Assembly: GCF_002234675.1 (NCBI RefSeq)
Contig: NC_019879.2
Coordinates: 19,412,855 to 19,476,854, forward strand
Length of the DNA: 64,000 bases
Direction: 5' to 3'
DNA from: Oryzias latipes
Taxonomy: Eukaryota > Chordata > Actinopteri > Beloniformes > Adrianichthyidae
In this document: one piece after another, positions 13,191-46,636 of the stretch
Position numbering within the stretch: position 1 is the first letter of the stretch
Layout of the letters: every line of letters begins with the position of its first letter
Made by a program: the position numbers and the translations under genes
Notes under the pieces: generated by a model
What the model was told of the DNA's origin: nothing
Database searches by the model: none
The model's input: the letters and a program-made list of their open reading frames with translations, nothing else

Positions 13191-14459
13191 CATTTTTGAT
13201 GAAGCATTCTCAGGTTTTGTAGCAGTTACGTTTGTTTCAGATGAAACTAGATGCCGGGTTTCATGCCATATTCTCAGTCTTTGTCTTTCACCACCCTGTG
13301 TTTGTTTTAAATGTTAGGAGATGGCAGCTTTAGCCGAACAAAGTCGAAAGGTCGGGCTTTTGTACTTTGTCTGTGTCGAGCACGACACAGCCTTAAGCTC
13401 AATGTTTGGCTTTGCTTTGTGACACCTGTGGGAAAAGGAAAATCCCATGGGTGTGTCTAGTTGTTTACATATAGGTCAAGACTTGTATTACAAAGGTAAA
13501 TCTGCATTTCTTCCTCTGTCACGGGGAATGCAAACAGCTGTTTGCTCCTTTTCCTGAACTGTGATACCATTTTAGGTGTAGGAAGTGTGAGGTGAGGCCT
13601 AAAAGAAACTACTGAAAAGATGTATCAGGGTTGTGGGAAATAAAAAGATTTGTAGCAATAATTTCTCACTAATTATACATTCTGGACTGGAAGTTTGGTA
13701 TATAACTTAAGTGATAAAAACATTTTCATTGAGCTAATTGGAGGGCAGCATTACCACACGACAAATAGCTGGACAGATATTTTCACCTAAGAAATAAGAT
13801 TTGAAGTGCCAGCTTTTTGATGGACATGTAATTACTCCCAGCTTATTAATTTCTCTAATGAGTTCCAAGTCACTCTCTTGGATAGTAAGGTCATCCGGAA
13901 AGGAGTCCATGCAGAAAGGGGGGTGGGCTGACAGATGGTCGAAATGGCAGAACTGTCTCATCTGTATTCACAGATTCAACACTCAACTACAAAACTATAC
14001 AGCAAGACAGAACGAAATCCCTCTGTGGATCATCTACATTTTTGTAAACTATAGCTAAAAGGAAATACTTTGAAAGGATATTTCATGGAAAATGAAGCAA
14101 AAATAGTTTGAGACACAGTCACAGCTGTTGAAACAATTGTCCTTTTTTTTTATTCTTTTCTTTAAAATGATAAAATTCTTGACGACAAAATGCATGACTT
14201 GTGCCATTAGACGGTCTATGCACCTGTGGAGCTTGGCGGATTTAAGGTTGGAAGAGTCCAAATAAGAAAGGCTGCTTTTAAATCTCAAAACGTCATACTC
14301 AAAGGGTTAGAAACAGAACTTCAAAACTAAATAAATAAAGCAGGTGGACGGTTTACCAATGAGAAGATTTAAATTTTAAGCCTTGATCCATCTGGGCAAT
14401 TGAACAAAGCCCTAAGCATCCTCCATGCATCGTTAATTCCCACGAATACTTTTGCAAGA

Positions 14460-14697
14460 TTGGAAGTTAGCTGGAGCCTATCCCAACAGGGTTTGAGTCC
14501 ATTGCAGGGCCACACACACACACTCCTACACCACGATTTAGTCATCATCACATGACGCAGACAGAGTGTTGGGGAAAAACCCAACACAAGCACAAGGAAA
14601 ACATGCAAAGTCCACAGAAAGAACTTAGCTTGGATTCAAGCCAGGATTTTCTCACTATTGGGTGACAGTGCTAACCGCCACAACACCTGCTGCCCCA
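14460..14697 (-). repeat. L2/Maui-like LINE 3' tail
   Basis: Landmarks in order are agctggagcctatccca, gcagggccacacacacacactc, aaaacatgcaaagtccacag and gtgacagtgctaaccgccacaac. These are the reverse complement of the teleost L2/Maui 3' end. The copy has internal deletions. Confidence 0.65.
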
Positions 14698-15012
14698 CCC
14701 TTACACAACTAAGCAGAATAAAACCTCTGAAACACAGAGGGCTCCCTTTGCTGGTGACAGGTGACAAATGAAATCATCAAATCATAGGTTTGCATACATA
14801 CAAGCTCTGGAGTTTGATTGTGAATTTATAAAGTTGTTTTCCGATTTAATATCTGATAAATAAAATGCTAAAGCCGTAATGTTACAAAACCCTGTCAGCC
14901 AAACGTCCTATGGACATTTTGGGATGTTTGTTGACATGTTGGGACACATTGAAGTTTGCTTGCAGGTTGTAAATTTTCAGGTAAATAACCTCCTTCCTGC
15001 CCCACCCTCCCT

Positions 15013-15015
<3 letters not shown>

Positions 15016-15056
<41 letters not shown>
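15016..15056 (+). repeat. CA dinucleotide microsatellite
   Basis: About 40 bases of uninterrupted CA repeat follow a C-rich lead-in. It lies intergenically about 1 kb upstream of the cd99 promoter. Confidence 0.97.
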
Positions 15057-15057
<1 letters not shown>

Positions 15058-15951
15058 TTTTAATCCTAATACAATTAGTTCCCGCAAAAATAATCCCACC
15101 ATTTTCTGAACCTGGAGTACTGTCCTTCAAGTGCAACTATGATTGAAGTTATGGCGTGTAAAGAAACGCTTAATCCTGTATGTGCTGTTTTTTTGATATG
15201 TTTACATTCATAGAATTATTTTTTGGAAGTCTTTTTTAGGTTTGGCAGTGATTAAGCTTTAAAGCTGAGTTTCTTTCCGTCATTTTGGTCTTCCCAGTGT
15301 TGATTGGACTTCAAAAATTATCCGGAGTTCAGTATATTCTTCCACCACCAGAGGGGGCTTTGGTGACACGCAGTGTTTGGAGGAACTTGTAAACAGCGCC
15401 CTCTGTCGGTAGACGTACATTTTAGTGTGTCCCATAGTAAAAATTTAAATCAAAAAAATTATATTCATTTCATTCTTTAAATATAATTAACATTTCCAAA
15501 ATATTAAATAAATATACACATTTAAGGTCACACATACGATTTTTTTAAATACTGTTAATCGACTAAATACTATTTTTGGGTTTAAATAAATCTCTAATTA
15601 ATTCTTAATACCAACCTGTGTTCTTTATTATTAGCAAAACACAACACTCTAGTTTCCCCCGTGATGGCTGTGATATGATCAAGTGTCCGTTAGGGTTTCT
15701 CAAAACCCACTCTGTTAATCTGAAAACCTGCCAACTGTATTTGCGTATTATAGTCAAATCACCAACTGCCTTCTTTATTTCTCGAGAATGATTTTCATTC
15801 TAATTATCCAACAGGTTTCAAGGAGACTTTCCCCCCCCCCCTCCAAATAGCTGAAAGTCATTTTAGTGTGGGAATGGAAGTGTCATTATTGATGGTTGAT
15901 GTAACAACTACAAAGCTTTAACTCGGTGCTTGCTCACCTATCCTCAAACAG

Positions 15952-15970
15952 ACCCCGCCCACTTTATAAA
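15952..15970 (+). promoter_or_regulatory. Putative cd99 core promoter: GC box and TATA-like box
   Basis: An ACCCCGCCC GC box is followed immediately by TTTATAAA at 15,963-15,970. A start site some 25-30 bases further on, near 15,995, would give a 5' UTR of about 185 nt with no upstream ATG before 16,181. The transcription start is inferred. Confidence 0.5.
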
Positions 15971-16180
15971 AAAAAAGAATCTGGACCTTCTCCTCAGACA
16001 AAAGAGGAGAGTCTGTAGCACGCTGAGCATCCACTGATCCCGACGCGCAAGAACGCAAGAACGCCTTCCCAGACCCACCTGAGAACCTACCGGCGCGTTA
16101 ATTGTCCTTGGTGAAGGACGGAGAAAAGAGAGAACAAGATCTGGTTTTTTTCACCCATTTATCCAGAAGAGCGCGGCTGT

Positions 16181-37926
<21,746 letters not shown>

Positions 37927-40418
37927 GGATCTCTGACTGAAACACCTTCAGTCTAGCAAAATGGCAATCTCTCTGTTGGGCTCTTACATGTGGAGCTACA
38001 TTACTGTGAGGTCCTTGTGTAGGGCTGTGTGTTTATTTCTGACTGTATGTCTGTTGTTGGTCAATATGAGTCTGTCTTTACAGCTTGCGTATGAGTTTTT
38101 TGTTTTCATTTTCGTTCATGTGGGGGTGGAAAAGAATTTGAGATCAAGTGTAGTAACTTGAAAGGATAAAACTTTCTTCCATAAAGAAATGTATTGGTAA
38201 CATGCAAATTCTTTTATATTTATATTTTTTAGAATAGCCCACCCAAGAGATTTTATCTTTAGTTTGTAATCATAAAATGGCTTATAAATTGCTTGTTTCT
38301 AAAAGTAATTTTTGAAGTTTAGACACCATCCTTCTTCAGGAATTTATATTGGATTATTTATAGCAATGTGATTCTTTGAGGCAATCAAGGAAAATGAAGA
38401 AAATGCACACAAGTTCAAGCATTACTACCACTGCATTTTGTGGCTTCTGTGGAGAAGCTTTAGTAGTAGAATTTACACCAAATGTTCTACTGATACTTTT
38501 ACATAAGTTTTGTAGTAGAGGCTCAGACAGCCAAAGTTGTGTTTGCTCTAGTTCAGGCTAAAGAGGAAGCAGAGTACTTCTTCTCTTTAATCAGTTAAGT
38601 AAGGTCCATAAAGATGAATTTTATTGAAATTACATTTCAAAGTTAAATCCTACCACTGTGATACCCGAAGAGTCACCAAATGAATTTCTAGCATCATGTT
38701 TCAGTGTATTTAATAGCAATTAAAGTCAAAAGGATTTAACTGTAAATTTCATAAACCCGACAGACAAGCAGTGAGGTGTTAAGCATTGTTGCGATGTAGT
38801 CTGTGTTTGTCTGGTGTAATGCAGTAGCGGTATTTACTTCTCCACAGTGCCTTTCACTGACACGGCTAGGCATGGTCGATCTGGAGACACACAGGAAGGC
38901 AACAAACTAAAATTGGTTAAACAAAAAAATTAGCATTACTGGGGAATGTATCAAAGAGCTGAGAATGAATGTCGTGTCATTAAAATGTTGAACAGTCGCA
39001 CACAAATGCAGTAAATGATTGTAACAGCTGCTCTTGACCATGTTTGCAACAGGCCGGTTTTAGTTTCTCCACAGTTGAACTAATCTTAAGCCTTCAAACA
39101 GCCTTGATTTCTGCAGTAAAAGTCCCAAACTGCTTGTCTTTAAATCTGAGCAAGCCTGTTGTTTACGGTGCTTTTGTAAGATTCATTTGCAAATACCTTT
39201 CACCTGTGACTTTTATAGGAATTCTTTACATTTAGCAGTGGTGCCAACAAGCCGACGCTGATGGTCTTGAGTCAACTTGTTTGCTGTGGTATTTTGTGAT
39301 AACTGTTGTGAAATGCGTCAGAAACAGCTGCGCTACTGCTTCGTTTTAGCTACTGTAGCACAAACTAACTTCTGAACAGACTTTTGTCTTAATGTTGTCG
39401 TCATTTTTTTATCTTCTCCGCTCCCTTTAAACTTTTAAATGTGGTTATAGAGATTTCAGACTACTGCAGTTCTTGTAGTGTGTTAGTTGTTAAAGCACCA
39501 TATAGCTGCAATACAAGACAGAGACTGTTGCTAACAGCCTAGCCTCAAGCTGAAATATGAATAGTCTGTGATGTCACATATTGATTAATTCTACACTTTG
39601 AAATGTGGGTTATAGACAGAGTCAACGCTTTGTTGTCCTCCGTGTTATCTTGTTAGCTGTAATAGCCAATAGAGCAGATTCTCTTGAGATGGAAAGTGGG
39701 AGATGTGTTTGGTATATATTTATAATACACAAAATACTCTCTGAGTAACAGTAAATTGTTTGGAGATGACCAATGATGCCTTTAAAGTGAAAAAAAAGAT
39801 CTCATTTGTTGTAGCCCTGCTCATTTTTGCAATATATATGTCCAGAACACATGGGAGCCAGTTTAGCTCGTGCTGGTTTGCGGCACCTTCCGTCCGTGAA
39901 ACCAGGGTTCGACTCCGGGCTGCCCCTTGTTCCCTTCTCTACTTCTGTGCCGGTCCCAAGCCCGGTTGCTTTGAGAGGGTTGCGTCAGGAAGGGCATCCG
40001 GCGTAAAACATTGCCAAGTTTACCGTGCGACTCGTTCGCTGTGGCGACCCCTGATGGGAAAAGCCGAAAGGGAAACAACATATGTCCAGAACACATGCTT
40101 GGACTAATTTTGTTGGAAGAGGGATGAAACAATGTTAACATCCTGAAAAGACAGAGCTAGCACATCTTACACAATCATTGTGTCCCTGGCTTTCCCTGTT
40201 GTCACAAGAGGCTGAAACAAAGCATCCAAACCAGAATGTAAGCCTTGGACCCCGAAGTGCACTTCACTGATCATGCTAAAGGGCATCAGCTAACACAAAA
40301 ACAAGGAGCCATGTCCTCAAAAAGAAAAAGAAAAACATAGAGAAACAAGAAGAGATGTTTTCCAAGAACATTCTCATTGGGAGAAGCACTTTTTAATCCT
40401 GTATACATCTTGATATGT
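37927..40418 (+). other. Probable long cd99 3' UTR
   Basis: From the cd99 stop codon to the AATAAA at 40,419. No coding exon was recognised. ATTAAA at 38,719-38,724 is a possible earlier signal. A full-length SINE is inserted at 39,854-40,079. Whether transcripts extend this far is inference. Confidence 0.4.
39836..40097 (+). mobile_element. Full-length tRNA-derived SINE with target-site duplication
   Basis: The 226-bp body at 39,854-40,079 is flanked by perfect 18-bp direct repeats, atatgtccagaacacatg, at 39,836-39,853 and 40,080-40,097. The head contains an A-box-like ttagctcgtgctgg and a perfect B box ggttcgactcc at 39,906-39,916. The body has ggaagggcatccggcgtaaa and the tail ctgtggcgacccctgatggg, seen in teleost SINEs. 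The perfect duplication indicates fairly recent insertion. Confidence 0.9.
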
Positions 40419-40424
40419 AATAAA
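40419..40424 (+). terminator. Candidate cd99 polyadenylation signal
   Basis: AATAAA in gtaataaacaag, about 2.5 kb after the stop codon and upstream of the LINE insertion. A second AATAAA lies at about 40,758. Confidence 0.4.
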
Positions 40425-40773
40425 CAAGTTAAGACAAGTGTGAAACTTTTTCTGCTAATTTAAATTCCATGTTTTTATCCTGTGTATGAACTGCATTGTT
40501 GTTATCTGGCACTTGTGGCTTCTGGAGTTGTGTAAATAATGTTTGATGATTAAAATGAACTGTTTTAGTGGGATCACTTGTTTTCTCTTTTTTTTCACTT
40601 TGACTCATAGAACCACTGTTTTTAGACAACAAAAAAAACTTGTCAGTATCTGTGAGCATTACAAAATGTTTTACTAAACAGTTGCAACATTAAAAAAGAA
40701 ATGTGATTGTTATGTCTCCAATCAATCGGTAGTAGAACTACCGTAATAACTTCTATTAAATAAAGAACACCCT

Positions 40774-41402
40774 ATACCTAAGTTGATGGAGAACAACTGG
40801 AGGAGGTGGATGAGTATAAGTATTTGGGAAGACTGCTAACACCAGGAAATGAGATGGCGAAAGAAATAGACGAGAGATTAACATCCGCTTGGAAGAGATT
40901 CGGACAGTACAGCACGTTTCTGAGAGATCAAAAATGCCCATGTGTCTCAAGAGGGAGATACTGCCATCAATGACGTATGGAGCTGAGACATGGTCACTTA
41001 CCAACCGCCAAAGAGAGAAACTGGCAATCACCCAGAGGAGCATGGAACGATCAATGCTGGGTGTTACGAGGAGAGATAAGGACAGGAACGAAGACTTAAG
41101 ATCAAGAACAGGGGTGAAGCATGTCAACGAGAAAGTGATTGAAGCCAAAGGCAAGTGGGCAGGACATGTAGCCCGAATGAAGAACCACGAATGGACTAAG
41201 AAAACAACAGAATGGACTCCATGGGACAGGAAGAGAGGAAGGGAAAGACAGATGAAAAGATGGAGAGATGACATCGAGCAGAAGGCAGGCTGCACGGGGA
41301 CCCAGAGTGCCCAAAACCGTGATGAGTGGAGTAAGATGTGGAGGCCATCCGCCAACAGTGGCGTGACAGGCTGATGATGATGATGATGATGATACCTAAG
41401 TT
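40774..41402 (+). mobile_element. 5'-truncated RTE-like LINE, 3' end of ORF2, frameshifted
   Basis: The stretch encodes the C-terminal part of a non-LTR retrotransposon ORF2: EYKYLGRLLTPGNE, then TYGAETWSLTNRQREKL, ITQRSMERSMLGVTRRD, KWAGHVARMKNHEW and RGRERQMKRWRDDIE, ending at a TGA that begins a GAT/TGA trinucleotide tail (41,372-41,392). The frame shifts by one base near an A run at about 40,935. It is flanked by an 11-bp target-site duplication, atacctaagtt, at 40,774-40,784 and 41,392-41,402. The simple-repeat tail and 5' truncation fit RTE-clade insertion by target-primed reverse transcription. The clade is inferred from C-terminal motifs and tail type. Confidence 0.87.
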
Positions 41403-41663
41403 AACAGCAAGAAAATGAATCAGCCTATGGGGTAACAACTTTAGACCAATTATTATTCAATTATTATTATTATTATTATGGTATATTATTAATACAGTCT
41501 GCAATCAAGGTGCATGAAAATGTATAATTAAAAAAGTTGCATTGTTATCTCTGGACATCCGACCTGAGAAAAACAGAGAAGTTACACAGAATATGAAAAT
41601 AAAAAAAATGCATACAAAAACAACGTATTGACAATGGTCTATATTGACAAATACATTGTGATT

Positions 41664-41985
41664 TGAAATCTCTTTATTATTTTAAAATTCCACCAGTTGT
41701 TAGTCACCTGGGTGTGTAAAATGTGTTCTCATTTGACCTATCCCCTGGGCCAGGAGTGAGGTGCAATCACAGCTGTGCTGGAGAAACTATTCTTGTGGTT
41801 CAACCTCCCAATCCCTTAATGATGAGTATCAATCTGGAAGGCATTGGGTCCCATTTTTAGTCTTTTGTATGACCTAGTGTTAATCTGAATCTTCTGCATC
41901 CCAAATTTTAGGGTGGGCTCTCTACCAGATCTTGCTCAGAATTTACCAGCAGAATGTCTGAATGGCAGTCAGTCTACAAAAGTAC
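41664..41985 (+). repeat. Direct repeat A (pair with 42,668-42,988)
   Basis: About 320 bp sharing ccagttgttagtcacctggg, catttgacctatcccctggg, gtgaggtgcaatcacagctg and gtcttttgtatgacctagtg with the second copy, in the same orientation at roughly 90% or higher identity by eye. The function is unknown. Confidence 0.9.
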
Positions 41986-42660
41986 AAGGTGGAGTTTTGA
42001 ATTGAAATATTTTCATTAGCAGCTGGAGAATGTTTTTAACAAAATAACACGTAAATGTCAGCTCTAGAGAAACAGAACTCAGTAAATTGATATATTTGTT
42101 TTGGAATAGTTAGCTTGTCTTTTTCCATTATTTCCATACTATTTAACAGCAGGGGTTTTTGTATTATGCTTATAATAATATGCAAATGAACACTACAATA
42201 TTACTCTCCTTACACATACAAAAACTATGTTTGTATAAAAAAACATCAGAGAACTTTGGCAATTGAACTCTACAATAAAACATGTCACTGACTTTATAAA
42301 GTGTAGGGGTGATCTTGATTAACCGCAGTAAAACGTTAGTAAAAAAAAAGATGTACTTTTTTCTGAATAGATAGGTATGAGTTATTACTAAGATGGTGCA
42401 GATTGATTTTGTCTGTAAAAAAAAATTGAATTCATTCCTTCGTCTTTGAGGCAGCAAAAGAACAAAACTGGTTTTGCATCTTCTTGACAGGCTATAAAAA
42501 AAAGATTCAATTAGAACAAAGTTATTAGCAGCTAACTGTCTAAAAGTGACTTTTGCCCTGAAATATGTAAAAATTCCACATACTTCCCCTTTCATATTTT
42601 TTCTGTTTTTCTTCTTTTCTCTCCTCTACAGTCGGTAGCACCTTGCTGAATTATGAAAGC
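41986..42660 (+). pseudogene. Partial duplicate of the cd99 3' region with decayed last exon
   Basis: The segment aligns with cd99 intron 10 from about 36,530 to 36,776, then jumps to about 37,462-37,913, so it lacks the part holding exon 11. Its end reproduces the exon 12 acceptor (ctctacag at 42,624-42,631) and the first codons (GGTAGCACCTTGCTGAAT), but the SPEK ending is lost. From 42,632 the frame would instead give VGSTLLNYESSIISRLF and a stop near 42,684, running into repeat A'. It probably never codes, although use as an alternative last exon is formally possible because the splice phase matches. Confidence 0.85.
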
Positions 42661-42667
42661 AGTATCA

Positions 42668-42988
42668 TATCTCGATTATTTTAAAATCCCAGTTGTTAGT
42701 CACCTGGGTGTGTAAAGTGTTCTCATTTGACCTATCCCCTGGGGCAGGGGTGAGGTGCAATCACAGCTGTGCTGGGGAAACTATTCTTGTGGTTCAATCT
42801 CCCAATCCCTTAATCCTGAGTGTCAAACAAGAAGGCATTGGGTCCCATTTTTATTTAGTCTTTTGTATGACCTAGTGTTAATCTGAATCTACTGCATCCC
42901 AAATTTTAGGGTGGGCTCTCTACCAGATATTGTTCAGAATTTATAAGCAGAATGTCTGAATGGCAGTCAGTCTATAAAAATACAGAGG
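42668..42988 (+). repeat. Direct repeat A' (pair with 41,664-41,985)
   Basis: This is the second copy of repeat A, starting right after the duplicated cd99 segment and ending at the equivalent aatggcagtcagtctat. The A-B-A' arrangement brackets the cd99-derived copy. Confidence 0.9.
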
Positions 42989-42989
42989 T

Positions 42990-45900
42990 TAAAATATCTA
43001 GATCATAGTTCCATCTTCTTATCCACAAACCTTTTATGTGGTGATGCTGTTGGGTGACAGTGCGGAGTAGGATTATATTCTCAATCATCCGGTGCTGAGT
43101 GTAAGCATTTAAAATGAGAAAAACCACATATTAACAGAGTTTTTAAAACCCTTATTCAACTGAACAAGCTCCCAGCTTAAGTAATCAGGTTACTATTAGC
43201 ATTATCAAATAACCTGGTTCATGATTTCTCATGTGAACCACCTTTCAGAACAGAACTGGAAATGCTTCAAATCAGTCCACATAGCAAAAAAAGGACTTCT
43301 CTCTGTTAACACTTCATGCAAGGCTTTGGTAAAGAGTAGGACAGTGAGGATTCAATGTGTTCACATGCTCTTAAAGACCCACCACCGTAAGTTACAGTCT
43401 GCTTTCAATCATATCACATTTAAATGTATTATCATGATTGCTATGTGTAGACCAATGGCCTAATTGATTCCATTACCATAGTAGAAACTTTGGAAATTTG
43501 GGAGGATTTCTCCCTGTACAATCAGCTTTCACCAAGAGTACATTAGTAATCTGCTACTGATACTCAGTCCATCCTTCTAGAATGGGGAAAACATTTATGA
43601 AAAGAGAGATATAATTGAAGTGAAGGAAACCTTGTTCCTCTAATACATTTGAGCTTGTAAACTACAGGAGACCCTCTCAGGGATGCCAAGTGGACCAGTG
43701 ACCTTTGTGGACTATACGCCATGAAGAGCCTTCTGGAAATTCTAAGTGTCAGGTTGTCGTGGTGATTCAGGTATCTCTGTCACCGGGAGTTCTACTGCTG
43801 TCTTTGAAGTTGGTGAAGTTCCGGACACCCTGCCTATTTCACAAAGGATCTCGGACATTGAATTGCTCTTCAGTTCACCTTTTTTTTTGGCTTGGCAATA
43901 TTAATATAATCCCGTAAATACATTTCAATTTATATTTTTCTTTGAAGAAGAAGCCCCTTCATCTCAGTTTCTCACCTTCATGAAATGAGGATGAGAACAT
44001 GATGTATAATAATCAGCATGTCAGGTATTTTCGAATGGAAACTTGTGCTCAACAAGTTCAAACTTCATGAAAGATTGATAACGACAAGTCTACAAAGATG
44101 CACCTCAGGTGCTCTGGTGTGGGAAAATTGTTAGGCTTGCTTCACAAAACAAACACACCCATTCGTTTAACATGTATGCATAACAAATTCATACCTACCA
44201 GCTAAAGCTCTCCACTGAAACTAAAACCGGATAATTGTTTCTGTGAAAACAGAATTTTCCTTAACTGACAGTCTGAGTCAGAATCTCCAGCAGAATGTCT
44301 TCCTGTAGAAATTCTGTGTAATTTCCTATAAAAGAAGAACAGGTTCTTAAGGTAAGCAGGAGTAAAGCAATTAAGTAGCTTTTATAAACGGAAATCTTAC
44401 ATAAGAACAGCATCTAAAAAAAATAGTTTACTTCATCCAGTAACGCCCCAATGTCTAAAAAGCGAAAATATCGAAGGTATTAATGAGTAATGTTCTTCAA
44501 AATCAAACTGTATCACAGTTGTGGCTGTAGTATTTCTGCTCATACATTTTTTGACAAACCAAACCTTCCAAGACTATAAACACAACAAACTGAGTATATG
44601 AACAGAAATGACAAAAGCAACACCATTAAAAATGTCATATAAGTGAATGTCTTCATCCCCACACCAAACTGTTGATAAAAAATAATTACTCCCATTTTTT
44701 CAAATAATTTTTTAAACTTTATTTATATTGTTAGGAAAATATCAAAACACAGCACAGGAAGAAGAAATATTGAAATATGGTTTAAACAGTTACTTAAAAA
44801 AGAAATAACCCTTGGGATTATTTTTCATTTATGTTGATTCAAAACAAAACTTTTGATCCAAAAGATAAAGACAAATAGCATGTATGCTTTAAGCAGAAGC
44901 ATGCTTAAGAAGTAAAGAAAGCTTAAAAGGCTGCAAAAATAATAGAAGAAGTCTTGTCTTAATTCATGGAAACCTTTTGTTGGAAAGGTATAACCAGTGA
45001 AAAACGGTTGAGGCAAGGTAATTACTGGAAAACAAATTAAATGTTAGGACTTCCCTCACTTGAAGTGCATTGTATTAAGTATATTTGAGAATATGAACAC
45101 AATAGACCATCTACTTGTAGTGTAGGAAATTTACTAACTGAACACGTTTTCAGACTAAATGGAACATTTTAAGTTCAAAATATATATAGATAGAAAATAA
45201 AAAGTATACCTCAAGTACTCTGCCTCACTTTTAGTACAGTTGTAGTTTTGCTAAGGGTTAGAAGCAAAAGGAAAGTGTAAATTAGTTGATGGGGGGAATT
45301 TAATCCATGCAGTGCTGTAAGCATTCTTGTGCAAGTTTTCCATACTGTACTTTGTTACAAATTTTTCAAAAGTAATCTCCTACCATTTAATATTACTCTC
45401 ACAAAATTTAAATCAGCAACATGAGTCCTGTATTTCTTTAAGTTACTTCATATATTATATCTACAGAAGTAAAACACAACAACACTGGAGGTAACAAATG
45501 TACCACAGGGGAGGGTGTAATGATGAAACCAAGTGAAGAACCTGAGACCTATGTGACTCAGACAAGCTAAAACAGAAAATATTGTCAAACAAAAGCTGCA
45601 AAGTGCCTAAAAAACAACCTGACAGACAGTTATGTGAACAGAAACTGGACACTTTACAAGTAACCCAGACAGCAAAGTCGCATAAAACCACTCCTGCTCC
45701 AAACTTACCTTATTTTAGCATCTATTTGAAAGCAAAAATGTCTGTTTTTCTTTCACAACAGGAAATAAATCAATGGATTAAGTTAAAGTGTTTGGGTATA
45801 TGAAGGTTTACAGGAAATTGAGCTCAGTATTTTAAGTCAATTTTAATTTTGAGAGAGAAAATGGGTAAAATTATTTAAAAAAACCTGTGGTCTTACCCTT

Positions 45901-46256
45901 TTAGTGACATTTTTGATGGTTAGAATAGAAATACACAAGCTCCTGGATATTTTCTTTTAGTAAAATAATAATCAAAATTTATCAGCAATGTCTTGGGGTA
46001 CTTTGTTAAAGAAAAAGATAATTGAGTTACCTTAAAGTTACTCCTAAATGTTTGAATGAATGCTAAATGAAGTCAATGAGTTTCAAAATATTAAATAATA
46101 ATGGCCAGAAATGGTGAAAATTAAGCTTGAAAGCTCTAAGAGACCAGAACGTTTGGAAGAAATTGCATCTTTAACCCCTCTTAATGTGTTATACAAAAAA
46201 CAAAACAAATAAAAACATTAAATTAAAAACCACAACAAATTTTTTTTTTAAAGAGA
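42990..46256. other. Intergenic DNA between cd99 copy and arylsulfatase
   Basis: No exon, RNA gene or nameable repeat was recognised on either strand in this 3.3-kb AT-rich stretch. Confidence 0.6.
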
Positions 46257-46346
46257 GTGGAAATAGTTGTGTGTGATGATTTGTCAACCACACTTTACGG
46301 CCAAATCTCACGTGCGCTCCTATTCCAGTCATTACTGTAGAGCTGC

Positions 46347-46357
46347 GGAGGCGGGAC
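46347..46357 (+). promoter_or_regulatory. GC box near the first arylsulfatase exon
   Basis: GGAGGCGGGAC is an Sp-type GC box in a locally GC-richer patch. It lies about 50 bases before a GTGAGT donor at 46,406 that would end a non-coding first exon spliced to 46,627 or 46,630. No TATA box was seen. The exon and its start are inferred. Confidence 0.35.
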
Positions 46358-46636
46358 AGCAAAGCAGGAACACGTTGGGAGACACTTTGGTTGGAAAATA
46401 TGAGGTGAGTTTACCTGCTTTTAGAAAAACAACAACAACAAGTAAACTAACAACAGGTATGAATAAACGACCTGTCGGCTACAGAAAACTAAAAATGGGT
46501 TTCAAATGTTTCTAATCGTATTACAAACCAAAAGTTAAACCTCATGAAATATAAAATGTTGCTGCAGAATTCCCTTTTTTCTCGGAGATATTTTACAAGA
46601 ACTTATTGCAAACCCCCCCCGTGCAGCAGGTTTGCC

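Larger units (their letters stand above)
13200..15945. other. Intergenic DNA between snx4 and cd99
   Basis: No exon was recognised. The stretch contains a minus-strand L2/Maui-like tail (14,460-14,697) and a CA microsatellite (about 15,016-15,056). The remainder is AT-rich unique-looking sequence in which I see nothing coding. Confidence 0.7.

Noticed and set aside
13734..14058. Overlapping open frames on both strands between snx4 and cd99
   Set aside because: Mutually overlapping frames of 75-85 codons without motif or composition bias are expected by chance.
40756..41438. Minus-strand frames of 70-199 codons opposite the LINE fragment
   Set aside because: They are shadows of the retrotransposon coding strand and show no recognisable family.
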